Below, piece after piece: positions 1 through 7,612 of a stretch of 21,167 nucleotides of DNA. Position 1 is the stretch's first letter. Each line of letters starts with the position of its first letter. Source of the DNA: a virus. The position numbers and the translations under genes were made by a program. The stretch lies in the IMG/VR virus record IMGVR_UViG_3300011115_000321, positions 1 to 21,167 of that record; one strand, 5' to 3'. The notes beneath the pieces are model-generated. The model saw only the letters and a program-made list of their open reading frames with translations, did no database searches and had not been told where the DNA came from.

Positions 1-151
1 AGCCACCCACCTCTTCAGCAATAGCCGTGACCTCTTTAACAGTCTTTTGGGCTGCGGCAACAGTTCCCTTGACCTCTTTATAGAGTTCACAGCCTTTGCG
101 AATAGCTGCGACACAGCCATTTGCCATCGCCAGAAGGGTGAGAGGATCAAT
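1..151 (-). CDS. Small hypothetical protein, 3' part cut by window edge
   Basis: After the stop of the SLT ejection protein the same frame stays open to the window edge. It reads KIDPLTLLAMANG, then an Ala/Lys-rich amphipathic stretch with two early cysteines (ANGCVAAIRKGCELYKEV). The IDPLTLLA opening looks like the start of small helical proteins that often follow ejection proteins in short-tailed phages; that is from memory, not a search. The start is uncertain. ATT at 151-149 has AAGGGG six bases upstream and would put the IDPLT motif at the N-terminus. The first ATG (127-125) lacks a ribosome site and would cut the motif off. A CTG at 133 is also possible. The 3' end is outside the window and the function is unknown. 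Confidence 0.6.
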   Translation of the reverse strand, partial: MDPLTLLAMANGCVAAIRKGCELYKEVKGTVAAAQKTVKEVTAIAEEVGG

Positions 152-163
152 CTTGCGCCCCTT

Positions 164-3100
164 TTATCCAACAATCTTTGCTACATAGTCTTGAGTTTCT
201 TTAAAGTTAGGAATTTTATTTCCTGCTTTAATCACATTTCCAGGGCCAGCGTTGTATGCGGCAGTTGCCAACTTAACATCGTTGTTAAAAAACTTTAGCA
301 TTTTGGCCCAATACCTTACTCCACCACGAACATTTTGATCCAAGTCATTTGGATTTACGCCAAGTTCTTGTGCGGTTGCTGGCATAAGCTGCATAACTCC
401 AATGGCTCCTTTGGGAGAAATTGCACCTTGTTTGTATTCAGACTCTTGTTTTGCAAGTTTTATAAGCAATTCAATGTGTTCTGGTATTCCTAATTTTGAT
501 GCTTCATCTTCAATGAGTGATGAAACACGCTCTTTTTGCGGAACATTTAACTGAAGTTTTTTGAGTTCCTCAAACTCATCAGGACTCAATTCTTGTGCTG
601 GCCCTTGGAGTTGTGTTGGTTCTTGAGTTTGCTGTACAGGCTGAGTGGCCTCTGGCAAGGCCATTCCTTCTGTTTGTTGCTCAAATCCAACATCTACCCC
701 ATTGTTTATCAATGTCTGTTTTAATGCTCCAAGTGCCGTGTCAATGTTTTTGGCATTCCCAGAAGCAATAGCTGCCTTTGCCTTGTTTAAATTAACAAGC
801 AAATCTCTACTTGCCTCTGGATTAGTTAGTACATTTACAAAAGCTGCATTTTCTATTCGTTCTTTTCTTGCTTTTAGCTTACCAACAAGCATTGACAAGC
901 CAATGTAACCAACAGACAAAAATGGAGAAATAAATCCAAGACCTCCAGCTACCGCAGCTTGACCAGTTAATCCTTTGTAATTGATAATTTTTTCACCAGG
1001 ACTAACATTTAATTTTGTGTCAAGAAGGTCAATTCCTTTGAGAATCATGCTCAGGTTATCTGCCTGTTTTCCAGTAAACGCTTTATCAAACAAAGCCTTG
1101 TTTTTAGATACAAACTCAGATGGATTTGATTGCTTTTGGGCAGCGTCAATCATGGCTCTTTGAATGCCAGAAGTTTCTGCACCAGTTTTGTCTTTTTCTG
1201 ATGCTCTAAGCAACTTTGTTAACATATCTGGTTTAGCAAACGCACCAGATTCATTGGTATTGAACACATCTTCAAGGCGAGTTTTCTTCAAAAGTTGTGC
1301 AGTTGCCGCATCAGCTATGTCAGCTTTACGCAGTTCTGCCGCACCTTTTGACTCAACATAAGATTGAATCCTGTTCTGCAAATTTACAAAAGAATTACGA
1401 GCAGATGGAACAAAATTAAACGCATCAGTGTTTGATGAAATAAATGAATTTAATTTATCTGGTTTGATAGACCCATCAGCGTTCATTACGCTGTCTGTTT
1501 TCATAAACTTTTGAATCAAAGCCTCTGTAACAGCTTGTTGTGCCAATGGACTATTGTCATTAAGACGAATAAAGTCATTGATGTACTCTGGTTTAGAGAT
1601 TAACTTTGCAGCAACATCAGAATCTTGTATTGATTCGCCAAAGCGGTTTCTTTTACCAAGTTGCCCACCAAAGCCTTCATAGAACAATCCCATGAAATCA
1701 GAGCCATATTTTGCTTTGGTCTCTTTATACATAACGCCAAATTTCCCTGGCAATGTTGACAATCCATTGTCTAGTGCTGTTTTTGCAGCCTTGACTTGGT
1801 TTAACATTACACGAGCATCTGCATTCCCCATTGAGGCTGCTGTATAGATGCTGGAATACTCTCTATTTATGGCATTTGAGTAGTCATGCAAAATGCTGAA
1901 TGGGACGGCATCATAAGTTACGGCTCCATCTTCTGCTTTATTGATGTATCCATTTAACTCACGAATGGCTTTTTGAGTAACTGGATCGAATGACTCAAAT
2001 ACACTGACTGGAATTTTTGTTGTTGCCTCATACAAAGATTTAACATTGTCAGGAGACATAGATATTTTTTTATTGTCGCCCTCATCTTTGATATTTGTAA
2101 AGATTCCATCCCAATATTTTTTCTTGTTAACTTTTATTAAATCTCGTAATTCTCTTGCAGATGCACCTAATTCAAGCGGAGATTGACCACCCATTTCTTT
2201 GAATTTGGCAGTTTGTTTTGTTAAGGCATCTTCTTGTGCAGATATAACACTTTGCTCAATGTATGATTTTTTGGCAATGTCTTTTCCAAGAGTATCTAAA
2301 ACATTGTCAGAAGCTGGGAAAGCAGAGTTTAGTTTTGCGGTAAAAGCCTTTTCTGTTGCAGTTCTATTAGAACGCAAAGTCACAATTGAATCTACATTAT
2401 TTTTTGCGGCAAGATTTGCCTTGTCAATTACAGCAATTTCTTTTGTTATCTCAGCTAAATTTGGATTGAAGTCTGAGCCATAGAACTTTTTGAGTTGAGC
2501 AACTTCATTAAATGTATTGGCAATATCATTGTTTGTTGCAATAAGTTCTGCAATTGGCTTTGGAATTGACTGTTTCAATGGAGAAACAATGTCCTTTATG
2601 GCTATTACTGGTTGAGTAACGACTTCTCCAATGGCTCTAGCAGCTCTTCCTGCGCCATAAATACCAGCACTTAAAACGCCACCTGTTGCCGCTTCTTCTG
2701 CGGCCTGTTCAACATCTAAATCACTTTGTCCAAATGTCCTTGCTCCTGCGGTTACGCCACCAGCTAATGCACCTCCTCCAGCAGTTCTAGCAATGTTAGA
2801 CACTAATCCAGCACCACGAACAGGAACGCCAACTCCACCTAACAATAACTGAGCAGGGTCTGCCATACTAGATACAATTTGCGAACCAAATAATTTAGGT
2901 TCTGCAACGGCATATCTTGCAACATTTGCTATGTTTTGAGAAACCCGTGGTATAAATCCAGTTTCCCTGCCTTCCATTTGAGCAATTTCTTGCTCTATTT
3001 GTTTTTCTCTTTCAGCGGTTCTTTGTTGAGCATCATAGTATTGTTGTGCTTCTTCCGATAAAACACCTGTACGCCTTAAAATACCAGTAGCTAAATTTTG

Positions 3101-3388
3101 ACCAATAGTTCCCTGACCATCACCAAGGCCAAATAAAGTTTCCTTTGCTTTTCTACCTGTAAAACTTAAAAACCCTTCTTTTTCTAATGCTGCTTTTTCT
3201 CTAGCTTGTGCTTGTTGTGCTTCTGCGGCTCGTTGTGCGGCAATATATTGAAGTGGATTAGTTATTCCAGTTAAATAAGAGCCACGACCACCGCCCGCAC
3301 TTCTTGGGGCAATTACTGGTTCAACAGGGGGTTGAGACCCGCCAATTAAAGATTGAAGTTCTTCAAATTCTTGTTCTGAAAGTGCCAT
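164..3388 (-). CDS. Internal virion (ejection) protein with C-terminal SLT transglycosylase domain
   Basis: This 1074-aa protein is probably carried in the capsid and ejected with the DNA to open peptidoglycan and help form the trans-envelope channel. The C-terminal 120 residues are a lytic transglycosylase (SLT, lysozyme-like) domain. The likely catalytic Glu is E982 in AKQESEY, followed by SPKGAIGVMQLMPATA (991-1006) and AAYNAGPG (1043-1050). A Gln/Pro/Thr-rich linker (about 903-933) precedes it. A hydrophobic, Gly-rich segment at about 811-836 and Ala/Gly-rich helices at about 177-260 could insert into membrane; the middle is long and helical. In T7 the homologous role is played by gp16, whose transglycosylase domain is N-terminal, so the domain order here is reversed. 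The start follows TAAGGATTAAAA, nine bases after the upstream stop. The domain call is firm; the ejection role is inferred from domain and position. Confidence 0.9.
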   Translation of the reverse strand: MALSEQEFEELQSLIGGSQPPVEPVIAPRSAGGGRGSYLTGITNPLQYIAAQRAAEAQQAQAREKAALEKEGFLSFTGRKAKETLFGLGDGQGTIGQNLATGILRRTGVLSEEAQQYYDAQQRTAEREKQIEQEIAQMEGRETGFIPRVSQNIANVARYAVAEPKLFGSQIVSSMADPAQLLLGGVGVPVRGAGLVSNIARTAGGGALAGGVTAGARTFGQSDLDVEQAAEEAATGGVLSAGIYGAGRAARAIGEVVTQPVIAIKDIVSPLKQSIPKPIAELIATNNDIANTFNEVAQLKKFYGSDFNPNLAEITKEIAVIDKANLAAKNNVDSIVTLRSNRTATEKAFTAKLNSAFPASDNVLDTLGKDIAKKSYIEQSVISAQEDALTKQTAKFKEMGGQSPLELGASARELRDLIKVNKKKYWDGIFTNIKDEGDNKKISMSPDNVKSLYEATTKIPVSVFESFDPVTQKAIRELNGYINKAEDGAVTYDAVPFSILHDYSNAINREYSSIYTAASMGNADARVMLNQVKAAKTALDNGLSTLPGKFGVMYKETKAKYGSDFMGLFYEGFGGQLGKRNRFGESIQDSDVAAKLISKPEYINDFIRLNDNSPLAQQAVTEALIQKFMKTDSVMNADGSIKPDKLNSFISSNTDAFNFVPSARNSFVNLQNRIQSYVESKGAAELRKADIADAATAQLLKKTRLEDVFNTNESGAFAKPDMLTKLLRASEKDKTGAETSGIQRAMIDAAQKQSNPSEFVSKNKALFDKAFTGKQADNLSMILKGIDLLDTKLNVSPGEKIINYKGLTGQAAVAGGLGFISPFLSVGYIGLSMLVGKLKARKERIENAAFVNVLTNPEASRDLLVNLNKAKAAIASGNAKNIDTALGALKQTLINNGVDVGFEQQTEGMALPEATQPVQQTQEPTQLQGPAQELSPDEFEELKKLQLNVPQKERVSSLIEDEASKLGIPEHIELLIKLAKQESEYKQGAISPKGAIGVMQLMPATAQELGVNPNDLDQNVRGGVRYWAKMLKFFNNDVKLATAAYNAGPGNVIKAGNKIPNFKETQDYVAKIVG

Positions 3389-3397
3389 TTTTAATCC

Positions 3398-4738
3398 TTA
3401 GTTAGACAAACCAAGTGCTCTACGCTGTTCTGGAGAGGCCTTGTTTAATAACTCTTGTTCTCTACTTATCCCAGTACCGGCTTTTTTTTCAACTCTTGTT
3501 TTTTTCTTTTCAAGTTGAGCAAGTAGTCTGTTATATGTGGTTTCAACACGATTAAGGTCTTGTGTAAATGTTGCAGATCCTGGATCAAGAGCCGCAATTG
3601 AATTTTGCAATGATTCAAACTCTTTAACAGTAGTAGCACCAAGTCCAGATGCTCCAGTTTTACTTGAATCTTTAAGTGCCTGAAGTTGAGCAAAAGCAAG
3701 ATTTGATTTAATTGTATTTATATTGTTTGCAACTGATCTTGCATCTGTAAGTGGCAAAGATTGCAAAAGAGTTCCATATCCAGTTGAAAATGGACTAATC
3801 AAATCTTTTGTTTCTTTAATTAAACTTATAACATCTTTTGTTTTGCTTGTAAGTTCACCCAAAGATTCTGCTTGAGAAATTGTTGCCTCTTGAGAAGCAG
3901 GTGTTTGAATAGTACCTGCTCTACCTCCACTAGCACCACCTTCTAATTTAGAAAGTCCAAGTTTTTTTGCAACATTTGGAGCAGCCAAATTAATATCAAG
4001 AGGTTCTATTGTTGTCAATTCGCCAGTTGTAGTATCACGAAATATTTTTGGTTTAATTTCTGTGGCAATTTGAAATCGCAATTGAGCCAATTCAGCAGGA
4101 GTTAATTCCTCATTTTTTGATAATTTAACTTCTGCGTCAGAAATGAATTTTCTGTTTCGTTCAGATGCGGTAGTGGCGGTTTTTGACAAGCCAATTGCTT
4201 GAGCATAAGTTGTTTCATTTGATGCAATGGCTTCTGCCTCGTCAACTGTTTTTGCAATTCCATTATCCATTAGTTGTTGCATACGAGAACGAGTTGTACT
4301 TAATTTTTTCAATCCAGATTGTTTTCTTTCTTCCTCTAGTGACCTATATGCACCAGTTTGTGCTTCTTGCAATGATTGTTTTGATTCTTCAGAACGAACT
4401 TTTCTCAATTCTGAAACAATGCCCAATGCACCCTGAGTATCGCCAGCTTGCTGTAGCGCATTTGCATATTGAGCTAACCCATCTGGATCAGTCAAATCAA
4501 ACTGTTTTGCCAGTGAATTCCGTATGCTAATCAGACGCATCTGAGGGTCTTCTGCACCCATCAAACCAGCAAACCCACCAGCGGCACGACCAGCACCAGC
4601 TTGGATAGCGGCATTTGCATATTGCATAGGGTCAAGTTGTGCCATAGCAATAGCATCTTTCAACCCCTGACGATTGCGCTCTTCCTGATACATCTCAGGA
4701 CTAACACCAAACAAACTTCCAACAATATCTGTTGCCAT
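3398..4738 (-). CDS. Internal virion (ejection) protein, middle of three
   Basis: This 446-aa protein has no enzyme motif I can see. The N-terminus (MATDIVGSLFGVSPEMYQEE) leads into an Ala/Gly-rich region at about 40-65. After that it is mostly charged and helical, rich in Gln, Glu, Lys and Ala, with likely coiled coil near 110-180 and again near 395-425. The last part is Lys-rich (LEKKKTRVEKKAG). It sits between two other large glycine-rich virion proteins, the arrangement of ejection protein trios in short-tailed phages (gp14-gp15-gp16 of T7, gp7-gp20-gp16 of P22). AAGGAATAATC precedes the ATG, nine bases after the upstream stop. The coding strand has A7 and A8 runs near the 3' end (3499-3505 and 3482-3489); the frame stays intact across both. 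Assignment is by context and composition. Confidence 0.75.
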   Translation of the reverse strand: MATDIVGSLFGVSPEMYQEERNRQGLKDAIAMAQLDPMQYANAAIQAGAGRAAGGFAGLMGAEDPQMRLISIRNSLAKQFDLTDPDGLAQYANALQQAGDTQGALGIVSELRKVRSEESKQSLQEAQTGAYRSLEEERKQSGLKKLSTTRSRMQQLMDNGIAKTVDEAEAIASNETTYAQAIGLSKTATTASERNRKFISDAEVKLSKNEELTPAELAQLRFQIATEIKPKIFRDTTTGELTTIEPLDINLAAPNVAKKLGLSKLEGGASGGRAGTIQTPASQEATISQAESLGELTSKTKDVISLIKETKDLISPFSTGYGTLLQSLPLTDARSVANNINTIKSNLAFAQLQALKDSSKTGASGLGATTVKEFESLQNSIAALDPGSATFTQDLNRVETTYNRLLAQLEKKKTRVEKKAGTGISREQELLNKASPEQRRALGLSN

Positions 4739-4747
4739 GATTATTCC

Positions 4748-7255
4748 TTAGAAATTAGCGTTTACATCATTCTGACGATCTTCTAACCCATAATTTGGGA
4801 GACCGCCACTGAATAATCCCAACAAATCTGGAAGAGCATTACCAGTAAATTGACCCAAGGCATTGCCAAACTGAGTGTTTCCACCAGCACCAACCAATGC
4901 CCTCGACAACGGGTTGAACTGCATAGAAGGAAGTCTAGCAGCAGCAGCCGCAGTGGTTCCTCTGATTCCAAGTTCACCAGCCCTTGCTCCAGATGCAGAA
5001 CTCAATTGAGCCAACTGTTGACTCAACGACAAAGGTTGTTGTCCAAGTTGCTCAAGTGATGAACCAACACCAATACCAGTGCTGAATGGTGCATAAGCAC
5101 CTGTCAAGCCCTGACCATAAGCACCAAGCAAGTTAGCACCAGTACCCATCAAGCCAGCACCAAACTGAACTTGTTGTTGACCAGCTTGCTGTGCGCCAGC
5201 AGCCAATTGAGCATCTTGTTGAGCCAAAGCGTTGTAGTAGGCTTCCATCTCAGGAGATGCCGCCCGTAGACCTTGACCACCACCTGGGCGCATACCCGTG
5301 CCACCAACAGACAACCCACCACGACCAGTGTTAAACAGTTGGGTTTGTAGTTGAGCCAATTGACGCTCACGGCTAGGAGCAAGCAAGTCTTGCTGTTTAG
5401 CCATGTAATCAGCAGCAACCTGTTGAGGAGACTGAGCCAGATACTGTTGACCCAAGCCAAACAAGCCCTGTGCGCCAGCAGTCAACGGAGCATACCGACC
5501 ACCAGCTTGTTCTGCCTCAGTCAAGCCTTGACCAGTTAAGGCCATAACTCGATCTTGCATCGCCTTGAGTTCTGGGGTTAACTGATAACCAGCACTTGTC
5601 AATTGACCAGTTGTAGGATCAACTTGGAATTGGCTTGTGCCAAACCTTGTGGTTGTTCCAACGGGTCTGAACTGAGAGCCGCCAACAGCTTGACCAGTTG
5701 CCCCAGAAATCATTCTGGCTTGTTCTTCAGCAGCTTTAGCCGCAGTTTCTCCAGCCAAAATACCACCAACGCCACCAACAGCGCCACCTAAAAGTGATCC
5801 TAATGCCTGTTGTTGAGCTGTTCTTTGTGCGGTGGTTAGAGGTCTTGCGCCAGCACCACCAGCAGTGCCACTAAGCAATCTTCGCAGTTGATCTACAGTT
5901 AGGTTTCCATACATGGCTGGGTTTTGATTTGTCCCAAGACCACCAGCACCACCTGTTGGATCATCGTAAAACTGTGTATTACTACTATTCATCATGCCTG
6001 TTGGATCAGTTGCATAATCAAGTGGAGTTCCTTGATAATTGTAAAGTTGATTGTAAAAATCATCTTTTGTTCCATAATATTGACCAGCCCCGCCTGTTGG
6101 GTCATCATAGGTTGCCATATTTCCTCCAGTATTTCCAGTAATCGGTGTTTGTGGTGTTGGTGTGGGTATATCAAACCCAGATGTGTCTGAAATGTCTTGT
6201 GTGGTGTCAAATGCAGTTGTGCTTGGTGGAATTGATGATGTAAGGTCATCAACTTTTATGTTGGAAACACCACGAATCAATGCTTGCTCACCAGTTTGAC
6301 CAGCAAGTAATCCAGCAGTAGTTCCAGCAGCTACTTGTCCAGCAACAGCAGAGCCAGTTCCTTGTGCAACAGTTCCACCAGCAAGACCAGCACCAGAACT
6401 GATAATTCCAGACTTAACAGCTTCTTCAGGAGGCTTTCCAGCTAAAAGATTGGTTGATGTACTAGAGACAAAATTATTTATTGCACCAGGGTCACCAACA
6501 AGATAGCTTCCAACAGCACCACCAGCAGCACCAATAACACCAGCTTTTAACGCTTCTTCTGGAGACTTGCCCTGTGCAACTTGTAGGGCGGCATTTGCCA
6601 CACCAGTACCAACTGCCGTAGCTACAGCCGCAGATGTTGCCGCTGGAAGCAAACCAGCAGTTATCATCTGTTGACCAATAGCTGAACCAACGCCTGGGGC
6701 CGCAACACTCAATGCAATAGCGGCAATCACTGGTGCGTTTTGAGAAAGACCTAAATCTTTGTCTGCTTGAGCAAGACCTTTACTGATCGCTGTAAAAGGA
6801 TCATTACTAGACAAAAAATTACTAAGTCCACCAAAAAAGCCACCACCTTGTTGTGCTCTTATTCTTTGAGTTGTTGCGTCAGATTCCGCTTGTTTGGTTG
6901 CGTGTTCTGTATATCTAGTTTGAATTGTGTCTAAAGGAACATTGTTTTGCTTTAGGTAATTAATTTGTTTGGTCAATAAAACAGGGTCAGCTTGATTAAC
7001 TGCGCTACGCACACCACTACGCATAGCCGTTAACACATACTCTGTTGGATTAGTTGACGCTTCTTTTATATTTTGTTTAAGAAGATCACTTACCGCAGGG
7101 CCAAAACTTTCAGCATCAGATTGCCTTCTAATTAAATTTAATCCTTGTTCAATTTCATCGTCAAATCCAGGTATTGAAGATAATTGTTTTACAGTTCCAA
7201 GATCATCTGGAAAATATCTTTGTAAAGTATCAAGTGTGTCTTCAGATAATGCCAT
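4748..7255 (-). CDS. Large Gly/Ala/Gln-rich internal virion (ejection) protein
   Basis: This 835-aa protein is probably packaged in the head and ejected at infection, where its hydrophobic glycine-rich parts may enter the host membrane. It opens MALSEDTLDTLQRYFPDD with a charged helical region to about residue 135. A long hydrophobic Ala/Gly segment (about 173-225) follows, then three repeats of a G-K/Q-x-x-E-E/Q-A-L/V-x-x-G-V/I type at 229-241, 273-285 and 319-330. A low-complexity middle holds YDDPTGGAG twice (383-391, 430-438). A second Gly-rich hydrophobic segment lies at about 485-503, and the rest is Gln/Ala/Gly-rich. GGGAG sits a few bases before the ATG, inside the end of a tiny upstream ORF. 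No catalytic motif is visible. Assignment rests on composition and the downstream neighbours. Confidence 0.75.
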   Translation of the reverse strand: MALSEDTLDTLQRYFPDDLGTVKQLSSIPGFDDEIEQGLNLIRRQSDAESFGPAVSDLLKQNIKEASTNPTEYVLTAMRSGVRSAVNQADPVLLTKQINYLKQNNVPLDTIQTRYTEHATKQAESDATTQRIRAQQGGGFFGGLSNFLSSNDPFTAISKGLAQADKDLGLSQNAPVIAAIALSVAAPGVGSAIGQQMITAGLLPAATSAAVATAVGTGVANAALQVAQGKSPEEALKAGVIGAAGGAVGSYLVGDPGAINNFVSSTSTNLLAGKPPEEAVKSGIISSGAGLAGGTVAQGTGSAVAGQVAAGTTAGLLAGQTGEQALIRGVSNIKVDDLTSSIPPSTTAFDTTQDISDTSGFDIPTPTPQTPITGNTGGNMATYDDPTGGAGQYYGTKDDFYNQLYNYQGTPLDYATDPTGMMNSSNTQFYDDPTGGAGGLGTNQNPAMYGNLTVDQLRRLLSGTAGGAGARPLTTAQRTAQQQALGSLLGGAVGGVGGILAGETAAKAAEEQARMISGATGQAVGGSQFRPVGTTTRFGTSQFQVDPTTGQLTSAGYQLTPELKAMQDRVMALTGQGLTEAEQAGGRYAPLTAGAQGLFGLGQQYLAQSPQQVAADYMAKQQDLLAPSRERQLAQLQTQLFNTGRGGLSVGGTGMRPGGGQGLRAASPEMEAYYNALAQQDAQLAAGAQQAGQQQVQFGAGLMGTGANLLGAYGQGLTGAYAPFSTGIGVGSSLEQLGQQPLSLSQQLAQLSSASGARAGELGIRGTTAAAAARLPSMQFNPLSRALVGAGGNTQFGNALGQFTGNALPDLLGLFSGGLPNYGLEDRQNDVNANF

Positions 7256-7256
7256 G

Positions 7257-7328
7257 TCACACTCCCAATGCCAAAAGAACCTGCAAGCACTTGCAAGTTA
7301 CATTGAGATTGTTTTGTACTGCGCTCAT
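7257..7328 (-). CDS. Candidate 23-aa micro-ORF between fibre anchor and ejection gene
   Basis: The 72 bases between the 91-aa protein gene and the first ejection gene are exactly filled by one ORF. It starts at TAATG overlapping the upstream stop by one base and ends one base before the next ATG (TGACATG). The product is 23 residues, opening MSAVQNNLNVTCK and ending hydrophobic (CLQVLLALGV). It has no ribosome site of its own, so it would depend on coupling from the upstream gene. Its last codons contain the GGGAG that serves the next gene. The fit at both ends argues that it is translated, but a spacer in which the frame happens to be open cannot be excluded. Confidence 0.4.
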   Translation of the reverse strand: MSAVQNNLNVTCKCLQVLLALGV

Positions 7329-7603
7329 TAAACAGTGCCGTTAGCCACAATGTTGCCCAACACAGTCAGGTTGCCAGAACTGTCAATCTTCATCACATCA
7401 GTTCCTGAATGACGAATAAGCAGATTAACACCACTCTCAACAAAGCTGAAGTTGGTGAAGGTTCCATCTATCTTGGTTGCAATGGCAGTCTGAATGTTGG
7501 TGAACTCAGTATCAATCTCAGTTCCCTTGACAACTTTTCCTGCATTTCCTGGCGACAAAGCATCTTTAGCCGCAAAGTTGGTGGTTTTGGTGTAATTTGC
7601 CAT
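7328..7603 (-). CDS. Short tail-fibre anchor-like protein
   Basis: This 91-aa protein opens MANYTKTTNFAAKDAL, followed by a segment with GTEIDTEF and a helix (TNIQTAIATK). From memory this is the usual N-terminal particle-binding part of tail fibres in many short-tailed phages. The C-terminal half is beta-type fibre sequence ending SSGNLTVLGNIVANGTV, after which a full-length fibre would normally carry a receptor-binding region. Here the gene stops, so the protein is either a stub adaptor or a fibre base to which another protein attaches. The end resembles that of the collagen-like fibre at 15585-16958 (NIVANGTV against NIVSNGTP). It lies just downstream of the nozzle gene, the normal place for a tail fibre. 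AAGGAAG precedes the ATG. Confidence 0.65.
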   Translation of the reverse strand: MANYTKTTNFAAKDALSPGNAGKVVKGTEIDTEFTNIQTAIATKIDGTFTNFSFVESGVNLLIRHSGTDVMKIDSSGNLTVLGNIVANGTV

Positions 7604-7612
7604 GTTTCTTCC

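Noticed and set aside
3466-3699. Possible programmed frameshift at A7/A8 runs near the end of the 446-aa gene
   Set aside because: The alternative frame gives a Leu/Lys-rich product that ends soon after; no stimulatory structure seen. The runs probably only reflect Lys codons.
4183-4530. Plus-strand open frames opposite the 446-aa ejection gene
   Set aside because: Overlap a clearly real gene, have no ribosome site and give unnatural Leu/His-rich products.
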